Assembly (NCBI GenBank): GCA_902518705.1
Contig: CABYHW010000001.1
Coordinates: forward strand, 50,270-114,269
DNA length: 64,000 nt
Direction of reading: 5' to 3'
Source of the DNA: an uncultured Alphaproteobacteria bacterium
GTDB taxonomy: Bacteria; Pseudomonadota; Alphaproteobacteria; HIMB59; GCA-002718135
The notes under the pieces are model-generated. The model searched no databases. It had not been told where the DNA came from and saw nothing but the letters and a program-made list of their open reading frames with translations. Positions 36,439 through 43,717 of this stretch are shown piece after piece (the first letter of the stretch is position 1; every line of letters starts with the position of its first letter). The position numbers and the translations under genes were made by a program.

Positions 36439-37281
36439 TTAATTAAATATTGAGTTTTTATTACTTGGATCTAATCTATAAGTGCTATTCCTTAAAAATT
36501 TTGTAATCTCAATAAGATTGCCAATTTCTTTTATGGTTTCAAAGGATATTCTTTGTCCAATATGAACATCAATTTTTTTTCCCATTCTTCTTTTAAGTTC
36601 ATATATCATTAAAGAATATCGAAAGACTTGCCCAATTTTATCAGCAACATGAAAAAGTTCGCTATTTTGTCCTTCAAAAAAAATTGGGAGGACAGGTGAT
36701 TGAGTTTTCATTATTATTTTTGAAGTAAATTGTTTCCATTCACGATCTATTGCTTTGATTCCTTTTTTTAATTTTGGTTTCGTTGAAACTGATCCTGATG
36801 GAAAAATGATTAGTGCCCCATTATTTCTTAAGTGTTCTTCGCATTCTTTACGTGCAGCGATATTATTTATTAAAGCATTTCTATTTTTTGAAAAATCAAG
36901 AGGAATAATTTTATTCTTAATAAGATCTGCTCCTTGTAAAACTTTATGCGTAATAATTTTGTAATCTTGTCTAATTTTACTAATTAAAGAGCATATTGTA
37001 AGACCATCAGCTATTCCAAATGCATGGTTAGCGATTACGACAAGTTTGCCATTTTTAGGAATATTACTTTTAGAATGATAATGTGTCTGAATACGGAGAC
37101 CTAATCTTTCAATTGCATCATGCCAAAAATTCTCTGGAGGTAAATTTTCTCTTAAATAATCCTCATACAACTTACGTAACTTAATTTTACCCGTTCCCAA
37201 TTCGGTTAATTGAATAATAATCTTTCCAACAGGATTAACTTCGGAGTTAGAAAAGGTAAGCGCTGGTTTATTAATTTTCAT
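36439..37281 (-). CDS. PlsC-type acyltransferase, aminolipid/hemolysin-like subgroup
   Basis: A 280-residue lysophospholipid-acyltransferase-superfamily protein. The catalytic block is LVVIANHAFGIADGLTI (about residues 82-98), with His-x5-Asp spacing as in the COG3176 (ornithine-acyl/hemolysin) subgroup rather than the His-x4-Asp of PlsC; LIIFPSGSVSTKPKL gives the substrate-binding FPxG motif. There is no strong membrane helix. A PHO box 31 bp upstream and the plcP2-agt2 genes downstream suggest a part in making a phosphorus-free lipid, such as an ornithine-type aminolipid, under phosphate starvation. That role is inference; the superfamily call is firm. Confidence 0.75.
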   Translation of the reverse strand: MKINKPALTFSNSEVNPVGKIIIQLTELGTGKIKLRKLYEDYLRENLPPENFWHDAIERLGLRIQTHYHSKSNIPKNGKLVVIANHAFGIADGLTICSLISKIRQDYKIITHKVLQGADLIKNKIIPLDFSKNRNALINNIAARKECEEHLRNNGALIIFPSGSVSTKPKLKKGIKAIDREWKQFTSKIIMKTQSPVLPIFFEGQNSELFHVADKIGQVFRYSLMIYELKRRMGKKIDVHIGQRISFETIKEIGNLIEITKFLRNSTYRLDPSNKNSIFN

Positions 37282-37311
37282 AAAATTTACTTTAAATTCT
37301 TAATTTTATAA

Positions 37312-37329
37312 TGTTAAACAATTGTTAAA
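37312..37329 (-). promoter_or_regulatory. PHO box upstream of the acyltransferase gene
   Basis: The minus strand reads TTTAACA-ATTG-TTTAACA, an exact 7-bp direct repeat with an 11-bp period (TGTTAAA at 37312-37318 and 37323-37329 on the plus strand). It ends 30 bp before the start codon of the acyltransferase gene. Confidence 0.65.
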
Positions 37330-37355
37330 GTACTCGAAAAAGGAGAAATAAAAAA

Positions 37356-37551
37356 TTAATCCCACTCACAATTATTGGTAATTAGCAGGAGGAAATACTA
37401 CTGTGAGTGGTAAGAAACATTTAAATTTTATTGTTTACAAATAGATTAATGGAATATTAAATTTTTATAAATTTAATTAATTTTTAACTTCATTAATTCT
37501 CAAATAAATTTTTTAGTTCTTTCAATTTATCAAAAATTGAATCTCTTACTT
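37356..37551. repeat. Right copy of the imperfect ~200 bp direct repeat
   Basis: This is the partner of 34346-34542. It spans the hairpin element (37362-37410), an AT-rich spacer and the last ~20 codons of the intact arsC. It borders the agt2-plcP2-acyltransferase block on the right. The gap between arsC and the acyltransferase gene (37282-37492) holds this repeat and the PHO box and no other gene that I can support. Confidence 0.8.
37362..37410. ncRNA. Conserved hairpin element, copy R
   Basis: CCACTCACA (37362-37370) and TGTGAGTGG (37402-37410) form a perfect 9-bp stem around a 31-nt loop that contains AGCAGGAGGAAATAC, a strong Shine-Dalgarno-like sequence on the plus strand. A GTG in the stem opens a 13-codon frame (37403-37444) whose first residues (VSGK-x-x-LNFI) are shared with copy L. 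The stem is fully kept while the loop and flanks have diverged, which suggests selection on structure. On the minus strand it lies 82 bp beyond the arsC stop. Confidence 0.45.
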
Positions 37552-37912
37552 CTCTAAATTTATCTAATTGGTTTGAACTAAAATGATCTGATGCCGGATC
37601 ATCAAATGGTATTGAAAATATCTGAGCTTTGGAATTTAAAACTGGACATACCTCTTCTTTACAAAGCGTAAAAACGGTATTTAATTCATCTCTAAATTTG
37701 TTGTCTAAGCTTTCAAAATCTTTTGAATAATGTTTTGATATATCAATATCGATTTCACCCATAACCTCGATAGCATTAGGATTAACTTCTTTGGGCACTG
37801 ATCCTGCACTTTGAATAATGCAATTAGGATATAATTTTTTTGCAATTCCTTCAGCCATTTGACTTCTTGCTGAATTAGCAACACACATAAAAAGAATATT
37901 TTTATTTTTCAT
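37493..37912 (-). CDS. arsC: Arsenate reductase (thioredoxin-coupled, LMW-PTP fold)
   Basis: A 139-residue ArsC of the low-molecular-weight phosphatase fold. The P-loop CVANSARSQ (Cys10-x5-Arg16) and the relay cysteines Cys84 and Cys89 in TLCKEEVCP identify the thioredoxin-coupled arsenate reductase type rather than a protein tyrosine phosphatase. Arsenate enters through Pst and PiT, so this gene is expected in a phosphate-scavenging genome. It overlaps the small membrane protein gene upstream by 4 bp. Its 3' end is duplicated as a remnant at 34482-34538. Confidence 0.93.
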   Translation of the reverse strand: MKNKNILFMCVANSARSQMAEGIAKKLYPNCIIQSAGSVPKEVNPNAIEVMGEIDIDISKHYSKDFESLDNKFRDELNTVFTLCKEEVCPVLNSKAQIFSIPFDDPASDHFSSNQLDKFREVRDSIFDKLKELKNLFEN

Positions 37913-38136
37913 GTTAGCAAATAAATATATCCAAAAATAAATAGTGGGAGTTGTAAACCAAAGTTTGTGAGCAGAGCTCTATCTTTTGTCATATAACCAA
38001 CAATTGACCAACCAACAGCACCTGTACCGTGAATAATTATGTTAATTGGATACGCATTTAAATTGGTTAATAATATTCCTGATAAAATTAACGCGGTGCT
38101 AAACCACTTAATTCTATTAATTGATAAATCTGTCAT
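37909..38136 (-). CDS. Small two-helix membrane protein of unknown function
   Basis: A 75-residue protein with two hydrophobic segments (about 10-25 and 58-74) and a third weaker one around 30-45 rich in Gly. No catalytic motif is seen. It overlaps arsC by 4 bp and is read first, so it is probably co-expressed with it. I do not recognise it; it may be an accessory membrane protein of arsenate or phosphate handling, but this rests on position only. Confidence 0.6.
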   Translation of the reverse strand: MTDLSINRIKWFSTALILSGILLTNLNAYPINIIIHGTGAVGWSIVGYMTKDRALLTNFGLQLPLFIFGYIYLLT

Positions 38137-38202
38137 ATCTTCTCCTAAATTCTATAGATTGCGAATATTACACTTTACTTAAAGATAAAGATATTAATCA
38201 AA

Positions 38203-38220
38203 TTGTAACAAAAATTTAAC
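38203..38220 (+). promoter_or_regulatory. PHO box upstream of the DUF47-pit pair
   Basis: The plus strand reads TTGTAAC-AAAA-ATTTAAC; the first half is an exact match to the local half-site and the second keeps 5 of 7. It lies 39 bp before the ATG of the DUF47 gene, in the divergent gap with the small membrane protein/arsC genes, which it could also control. Confidence 0.55.
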
Positions 38221-38259
38221 ATTTCTTTCTTTTTTTTTGAAAAGTTCTATAAGCACGCC

Positions 38260-38922
38260 ATGTTTGGATTAAAAAGTGCATCATTATTTGGTGATACCAA
38301 AAAGCTTGAAAGAGAAATTGATGAGTTTGTTGATATTGTCTCTGAAGTGGGCTTAGTATTTAAATCGATAGTTCCAACTTATCTCAATCATTCCGCCAAT
38401 GGTAAATTTGAGGAAATGGTTGAAAAAGTTAAAGAAATGGAAAGTAAGGCCGACAAAATTACAAAAGATGTTGAGCATACTCTTTATGAAGAAACACTAA
38501 TCCCAGATGCAAGAAGTGATGTGTTACGACTTCTAGAACACATCGACGAATTAATTGGAATGTACCAAGGAAATTGCTATCACTTCTCTATTCAAAAACC
38601 TAATTTTCCAAAAGAATTTCATGAAGATCTTATTGAGTTAACAGAGACTGTTGTAAATTGTGTTGAGTCACTTTGTTTGACTGTCCGATCATTTTTTAGA
38701 GATATTAAATCTGTTAGAGATAATGCTCATAAAGTAACTTTTTATGAAAAAGAATCTGATATAAAATTTAGTTCACTTGCAAGAAGAATTTTTGATTCTG
38801 AATTACCTCTAGATCAAAAAATGCATCTTCGATATTTTGTAGAAAAGATTGATCGTATTTGTGATCAAGCAGAAGACATAGCTGACGAGGTTCAAATTTA
38901 CGCTATTAAACGTTCCATTTAA
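38260..38922 (+). CDS. DUF47 (PhoU-like) regulator of PiT transport
   Basis: A 220-residue all-helical TIGR00153/DUF47 protein. The N-terminal MFGLKSASLFGDTKKLEREI, SKADKITKDVEHTLYEETLIPDARSDVLRLLEHIDEL (in outline) and the C-terminal RYFVEKIDRICDQAEDIADEVQI are family hallmarks with the PhoU-like acidic/metal-binding pattern. DUF47 proteins are typically co-encoded with PiT transporters and are thought to control them. Here the pit start is 6 bp downstream. Confidence 0.9.
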   Translation: MFGLKSASLFGDTKKLEREIDEFVDIVSEVGLVFKSIVPTYLNHSANGKFEEMVEKVKEMESKADKITKDVEHTLYEETLIPDARSDVLRLLEHIDELIGMYQGNCYHFSIQKPNFPKEFHEDLIELTETVVNCVESLCLTVRSFFRDIKSVRDNAHKVTFYEKESDIKFSSLARRIFDSELPLDQKMHLRYFVEKIDRICDQAEDIADEVQIYAIKRSI

Positions 38923-38928
38923 TTTTCA

Positions 38929-39981
38929 ATGGAAATTACAATTCTAATTTTTTTATTTGGTGGTCTTTTTTTAGGTTGGTCACTTGGTGCCAATGATGCA
39001 GCAAATGTTTTTGGAACTGCAGTTGGAACACGAATGGTTAGTTTCACAAGTGCAGCAATAATTTGTAGTGTCTTTGTTATTCTAGGTGCAATTATTAGCG
39101 GAGCAGGTACAACAGAAACCTTAGGAAAGTTAGGTGCTATTAATGCATTGCCTGGTGCTTTTGCAGCATGTGTTGCTGCAGGAATATCTGTTTATTTAAT
39201 GACTAAAGTTGGCTTGCCTGTTTCAACAACGCAAGCGATTGTTGGAGCAATTGTTGGTTGGAATTTATACACGGGATCTTCAACTAATCTTCAAGTTTTA
39301 ATTACTATTTTAGGAACATGGATACTCTGTCCTATTATTGCAGGAGTTATTGCAATGGGTTTATTTACTTTTACAAAAAGAGTTATACTCAATAGAAAGT
39401 TACATATTCTCAGACTTGATGCCTATACAAGAACAGCTTTACTTTTAGCGGGTGCTTTTGGTGCTTATAGTTTAGGTGCAAACAATATTGCCAATGTAAT
39501 GGGTGTCTTCGTACCTATATCACCGTTTACTGATGTTACTATTGGAAATTTATTTGTCTTTTCCTCAAAAGAACAATTATTTCTGCTGGGTGGTTTAGCA
39601 ATAGCTGTTGGTGTTTTTACTTACTCGAAAAGAGTTATGTTTACCGTGGGTAATGATCTCTTAAAAATGACACCAGTGGCAGCATTTATTGTTGTTATAT
39701 CGCATTCTATTGTTTTATTTTTATTTGCATCCCAGGGTATAAGTGCTTTTTTACAATCTATAAATCTTCCCTCTATACCTTTGGTACCAGTATCAAGTTC
39801 CCAAGCTGTTGTCGGCGGCGTAATTGGAATTGGTCTTTTAAAAGGAGGAAAAGAGGTTCAATGGTCAATTGCAGGTAGAATTTCTTTGGGTTGGATGACG
39901 CTACCTATAATTGCAGCTTTAATTTCTTTAATTGTTTTATTTATTCTAGAAAATATTTTTAATTTAACGGTCTCTTTTTAA
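38929..39981 (+). CDS. pit: PiT-family inorganic phosphate transporter
   Basis: A 350-residue low-affinity phosphate:cation symporter with about ten hydrophobic helices. The duplicated PiT signature is present in both halves: GWSLGANDAANVFGTAVG (about 16-33) and YSLGANNIANVMGVFV (about 180-195). GLPVSTTQAIVGAIVGW and VPVSSSQAVVGGVIGIG are the other repeated pair. It forms an operon with DUF47 behind a PHO box. Its stop overlaps the convergent phosphatase gene by 4 bp. Confidence 0.95.
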   Translation: MEITILIFLFGGLFLGWSLGANDAANVFGTAVGTRMVSFTSAAIICSVFVILGAIISGAGTTETLGKLGAINALPGAFAACVAAGISVYLMTKVGLPVSTTQAIVGAIVGWNLYTGSSTNLQVLITILGTWILCPIIAGVIAMGLFTFTKRVILNRKLHILRLDAYTRTALLLAGAFGAYSLGANNIANVMGVFVPISPFTDVTIGNLFVFSSKEQLFLLGGLAIAVGVFTYSKRVMFTVGNDLLKMTPVAAFIVVISHSIVLFLFASQGISAFLQSINLPSIPLVPVSSSQAVVGGVIGIGLLKGGKEVQWSIAGRISLGWMTLPIIAALISLIVLFILENIFNLTVSF

Positions 39982-40502
39982 TTAACTGCTCGATAAGAAA
40001 AAATAAAATCTTCTTGGATTTTTGACTCAATAGCTCCTTTTCTTCTTGATCGTACTAGATCAATAGCTTCTTGTTTTTCATAATTAAATTCAACAAGTAA
40101 AATAGCAGCTATAGTGCCAGCTCTTCCTTTTCCTCCACGGCAATGTAAAACTATGTTTTTATCATCTATCAATTCGTTCTTTAATAAAACTTTTGTTGTT
40201 TCCCATTTATATTTAAAATCTTTATCTGGTGCTCCCATGTCATAAATGGGTAAATGGTACCAATGTAATTTATGTTCATAAATATTTTTGACAAACAAAG
40301 TTTTATCACACAATTTTTCAAATTCGCTATCTTCAACAAAAGAAGTAATAGAACTACAATTATTATTTTTAAATATTTCTAATTCGTTTGCTAAAATTGT
40401 TTCTTCAAATAAACCATTAGAGTTAAGACCTGGGAAAGAAGTTAATATAATTTTGCCTGCAAATGACTTAGAGTCAATAAAATCATAATTGCTAAATTGC
40501 AT
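39978..40502 (-). CDS. Dual-specificity / CDKN3-like protein phosphatase
   Basis: A 174-residue protein with the Cys-based phosphatase signature LHCRGGKGRAGTIAA: Cys121-x5-Arg127, followed by Ala-Gly instead of the common Ser/Thr-Gly. IYDMGAPD upstream (about 87-93) can supply the general acid. It starts directly after the stop of the PhnZ-like gene and is probably co-transcribed with it. Whether it acts on phosphoprotein or on a small phosphate ester is unknown; in this phosphonate setting a small-molecule substrate is worth considering. No signal peptide. Confidence 0.8.
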   Translation of the reverse strand: MQFSNYDFIDSKSFAGKIILTSFPGLNSNGLFEETILANELEIFKNNNCSSITSFVEDSEFEKLCDKTLFVKNIYEHKLHWYHLPIYDMGAPDKDFKYKWETTKVLLKNELIDDKNIVLHCRGGKGRAGTIAAILLVEFNYEKQEAIDLVRSRRKGAIESKIQEDFIFSYRAVN

Positions 40503-41078
40503 TTACGCTTGTTTAGCTAAAAAAGACTGTCTTGCTTCTTCTAAATAGGGGCGGAAATGTTCAACATCGGGAGTTTTTTTATCTAGAATTTTTGCTAAAT
40601 CATCAAATCTTCTAAGCTCTACTGCTTCATCCATAAAAGGTTTGCTTATAAACGCATCTGCTTCTTCTTTTGTGAAAGGACCACCTTGAACTTTTAACGA
40701 AAGTTTCGATGCTTCTGATAGACTATCATAATAACCTTCTTCAACACTTGATAAATATCTTTTTGAGTCAACATGTGCTCTAATTGGTAGAATAACATCC
40801 TCACCAAAATATTTTTTTAAAAAATCAGCACCTAAATTTTCATGATGACCATCTTTCCCTTCATGAATGGGATCGCCGTCCTCATAGATAAGGTGGCCAA
40901 CATCATGCAGTAATGCTGCAGCAATTGTTGGTCCTGGTAATTTATGTTTTTCAGCAAGTTCAGCACATTGGAGTGCGTGCTCAAGCTGGGTCACATCCTC
41001 ATTACCATATTGAATATCAGCACCTTTTGTTTTCAAAAGATGTAAGAGATAGTCTACAATATTTTCTTCCATTTTCAT
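40503..41078 (-). CDS. PhnZ-type HD-domain mixed-valent di-iron oxygenase
   Basis: A 191-residue HD-domain protein that lines up with PhnZ along its length. The predicted di-iron ligands fall at PhnZ-like positions: His34, His58-Asp59, His79, His102 and Asp159. The PhnZ-specific Tyr24 and Glu27 and a Lys in HVDSKRYL (106) are also kept, as are SEASKLSLKVQGGPF and FRPYLEE. PhnZ-type enzymes use O2 to cleave the C-P bond of 1-hydroxyphosphonates (hydroxy-AEP to glycine and phosphate; relatives act on hydroxymethylphosphonate or the trimethylated analogue). The partner 2-oxoglutarate dioxygenase (PhnY*/TmpA type) is not in this window, so the exact substrate is open. Confidence 0.82.
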   Translation of the reverse strand: MKMEENIVDYLLHLLKTKGADIQYGNEDVTQLEHALQCAELAEKHKLPGPTIAAALLHDVGHLIYEDGDPIHEGKDGHHENLGADFLKKYFGEDVILPIRAHVDSKRYLSSVEEGYYDSLSEASKLSLKVQGGPFTKEEADAFISKPFMDEAVELRRFDDLAKILDKKTPDVEHFRPYLEEARQSFLAKQA

Positions 41079-41166
41079 TTATAATTAACTTATTAGAAAA
41101 TAAATTCAATTCCAACTTTAATAAGATTGATCAAATTTATAATAATATTTATTAAGTAAATATTTA

Positions 41167-42264
41167 ATGGATAAAAAATTATTAACCCCTGGTCCTCTCA
41201 CGACATCGATGTCAACAAAAGAGGCTATGCTTCATGATTGGGGTTCGAGAGATACAAAATTTATTGATCTCAATGCATCAATTAGAGATTCCCTTGTTAA
41301 ATTAATAGACGGTGAAGATAAATATCAATGTGTTCCAATGCAGGGAAGTGGAACTTTTGCCGTAGAGTCGATGGTAAGCTCTCTTACTCAAAAAGATTCT
41401 AAAATTCTGATTCTGATCAATGGTGCTTACGGACAAAGAATGAAAAAAATGTGCACATATTTAGGGAGAGATTTTATTGAATATGAAGTTGCTGAACATG
41501 AAGTACATGACATCAATAAAATTGAAGACTTAATTGATAGCAACAACTTAACACACGTCTTTGCTGTATATTGTGAAACAACATCGGGTATTTTAAATCC
41601 TATTGAAGACATTGCAAAATTGGTTGAGGGGAAAAATTTATCGTTATTCATCGATGCAATGAGTGCCTTTGGTGCATTACCCTTAAGTTCTAAAACAATT
41701 ACTTTTGATGCTGTAGCCGCTTCATCAAACAAATGCTTAGAAGGTGTGCCAGGTGTTGGTTTCATTCTTGTTAAAAATGAAGTTATTCAAAATGCAAAAG
41801 GCAATAGTCACTCACTAAGTCTAGACTTGTATGATCAATGGCAAGCAATGGAAAAAAATAAACAATGGCGATTTACACCTCCAACACACGTATTAGCTGC
41901 ATTCAACCAAGCTATTGAAGAACATAAAGAACAAGGCGGTGTAAAAGGAAGAGGTAAAAGATATAAAAAAAATTGTGAAATTATTTGTAATGGAATGAAA
42001 GAGTTGGGATTTGAGCAACTACTTCCTGATAATTTACAAGCACCAATTATTATTACGTTTAAACAACCTAATGATCCTAAATTTAACTTTGAGAAATTTT
42101 ATAATGCTCTTAGTGAAAAAGATTTTTTAATTTATCCAGGAAAACTAACAGTGGCAGAAACTTTTAGAATTGGGTGTATTGGTAATTTAGATGAACAAGA
42201 CATGATGGATACAATAAAAGCTGTAAAAGAAGTCGTTACTGAATTGGGATTAACATTAAACTAA
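41167..42264 (+). CDS. phnW: 2-aminoethylphosphonate:pyruvate transaminase
   Basis: A 365-residue fold-type I PLP aminotransferase. The N-terminus LLTPGPLTTSMSTKEAMLHDWGSRD, the PLP aspartate in LFIDAMSAFG (Asp163) and the Schiff-base lysine in ASSNKCLEGVPGVGFIL (Lys189) are those of PhnW. It converts 2-AEP and pyruvate to phosphonoacetaldehyde and alanine. There is no phnX in the window; the product would go to PhnY and PhnA (48.5-51.2 kb). It leads a plus-strand operon with an AllA-like gene (7-bp gap) and a GpdQ-like gene (8-bp gap). It is divergent from the PhnZ-like gene. Confidence 0.95.
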   Translation: MDKKLLTPGPLTTSMSTKEAMLHDWGSRDTKFIDLNASIRDSLVKLIDGEDKYQCVPMQGSGTFAVESMVSSLTQKDSKILILINGAYGQRMKKMCTYLGRDFIEYEVAEHEVHDINKIEDLIDSNNLTHVFAVYCETTSGILNPIEDIAKLVEGKNLSLFIDAMSAFGALPLSSKTITFDAVAASSNKCLEGVPGVGFILVKNEVIQNAKGNSHSLSLDLYDQWQAMEKNKQWRFTPPTHVLAAFNQAIEEHKEQGGVKGRGKRYKKNCEIICNGMKELGFEQLLPDNLQAPIIITFKQPNDPKFNFEKFYNALSEKDFLIYPGKLTVAETFRIGCIGNLDEQDMMDTIKAVKEVVTELGLTLN

Positions 42265-42271
42265 CAAAATA

Positions 42272-42904
42272 ATGACAAAAGAAATTGAAATACCATTAGT
42301 TAAAGCAACAAATGAAAATCTTAAAGGATACGGATATTTAATCGATAGTTTTGAAAATAGTGATATTGAAATTGTTACTTGGCCAAAACAAGGATGGCGC
42401 GACATAGAAGAGGGAACTGGTAATGAAGGTGGAACTACCGAAGGTTCTTTTGATACCTGGTGGCAAGGTGATGTGCTTTATGGACAAAATAATGCTGTCC
42501 AACATAAGAGCGATTATGAAGTAGATGGAAAATATATACTGGGTTATGCCAATAACCCCGATCAAGAATTGCAAAAAGATAAATATTCAGATCCAACAAA
42601 AATATTTCTATGGCATGCAAATTATCATCCTGATGGAGGTCAGCTTTTTTTTCCTGCAGAAAATAAACCATTTATTTGTCCTTTAGCTTTACCAACAGAC
42701 GACATCGAACCAGAACATTTCAAAGCATTTTATTGTGATGGATCAAAAGGTTTGTATATTCATCCAAACATTTGGCATGAAGGGGTGTTTCCAGTTAAAG
42801 AAAAACAATCATTTCATGGAAAACAAGGTAAAGTACATGCAAGAGTTAGCATCGACTTAAAAGAGGAATTTAATAAGTATATTTATTTTAAAACTGCGAT
42901 CTAA
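42272..42904 (+). CDS. Ureidoglycolate lyase (AllA)-like cupin protein in a phosphonate operon
   Basis: A 210-residue protein resembling the ureidoglycolate hydrolase/lyase family, mainly in its second half: FKAFYCDGSKGLYIHPNIWHEGVFPV and HARVSIDLKEEFNKYI correspond to the AllA NYHRNVWHHPLF and C-terminal segments. The first half carries an extra ~40-residue insert (about 30-75, rich in Gly, Asp and Trp). No other allantoin or ureide gene is near. Its place between phnW and a phosphodiesterase, with gaps of 7-8 bp, suggests an uncharacterised step in AEP ester use. I cannot assign a reaction. Confidence 0.75.
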   Translation: MTKEIEIPLVKATNENLKGYGYLIDSFENSDIEIVTWPKQGWRDIEEGTGNEGGTTEGSFDTWWQGDVLYGQNNAVQHKSDYEVDGKYILGYANNPDQELQKDKYSDPTKIFLWHANYHPDGGQLFFPAENKPFICPLALPTDDIEPEHFKAFYCDGSKGLYIHPNIWHEGVFPVKEKQSFHGKQGKVHARVSIDLKEEFNKYIYFKTAI

Positions 42905-42912
42905 TTATAAAT

Positions 42913-43713
42913 TTGTATAAAATAATGAAAATTATTCATCTTTCAGACCCTCATATTTATATAGATAAGATTCATGGCATAGATCCTGTCAGTAAATTTA
43001 AAAAAGCATTAAGTCATATAAAAAATAATCATGGTGATGCGGATTTATTTGCCATCACTGGTGATATTACAGACTTAGGTGATAAAGATTCTTATCAGTT
43101 ATTTACAAAAATAATTGATGAAGCAGATCTGCCAAAGAATTTAAATCCTCAACTAATTATAGGTAATCATGATAACAGAGATGAGTTTAAAATAAACTTT
43201 CCTAATATTGAAACCGATCCAAATGGATTTATTCAATACTTTAAGGATATAGATAATAAACGTTTAATTTTTATAGATACTAATCTGATTAACACTCACC
43301 AAGGACATTACTGTGAAGAGAGGCAAGAATGGTTAAATAATATTTTAAGTAAGACTAATACAGATACGTATATCTTTATGCATCATAATCCACTAGCATT
43401 AGTAAAAGAGGAAAGTGATGGAATAGGATTACAACAAAAAAAAGAGTTTCAACAAATTTTAACTAAAAATAACAAGATAATAAAACATATTTTTTTTGGT
43501 CATCAACACATTACAAGTTCTGGCTCTTATTGTGGTATTACTTTTTCTTCCCCAAGAAGTACTTGGTCTCCTCTAATACCTAACTTTTCAAATGAATATC
43601 GTTTAGGAACTGCTAATACAGATACAAATTATAATGTTGCAATAATTCGATCTGACGCCTTAATTATTCATACAGAGGATTTTTTAAAAACAGAAATTAA
43701 TTGGTTTAAATAA
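42913..43713 (+). CDS. GpdQ-like class III phosphodiesterase
   Basis: A ~266-residue calcineurin-like phosphoesterase; Met5 (ATG at 42925, IMKIIHLSDPHIY) is a likely alternative start. Metal motifs are complete: SDPHIYID, TGDITDLGD, IGNHDNRDEF, FMHHNPLAL and FGHQHITSSG. This set, with the MHHNPL stretch, matches the GpdQ/CpdA class, whose members hydrolyse glycerophosphodiesters and phosphonate monoesters. It lies in the phnW operon and the locus also encodes a Ugp-type importer. I infer that it cleaves an imported ester of AEP, such as glyceryl-AEP, releasing AEP for PhnW. Cyclic nucleotide hydrolysis is the alternative. Confidence 0.8.
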   Translation: MYKIMKIIHLSDPHIYIDKIHGIDPVSKFKKALSHIKNNHGDADLFAITGDITDLGDKDSYQLFTKIIDEADLPKNLNPQLIIGNHDNRDEFKINFPNIETDPNGFIQYFKDIDNKRLIFIDTNLINTHQGHYCEERQEWLNNILSKTNTDTYIFMHHNPLALVKEESDGIGLQQKKEFQQILTKNNKIIKHIFFGHQHITSSGSYCGITFSSPRSTWSPLIPNFSNEYRLGTANTDTNYNVAIIRSDALIIHTEDFLKTEINWFK

Positions 43714-43717
43714 AAAA

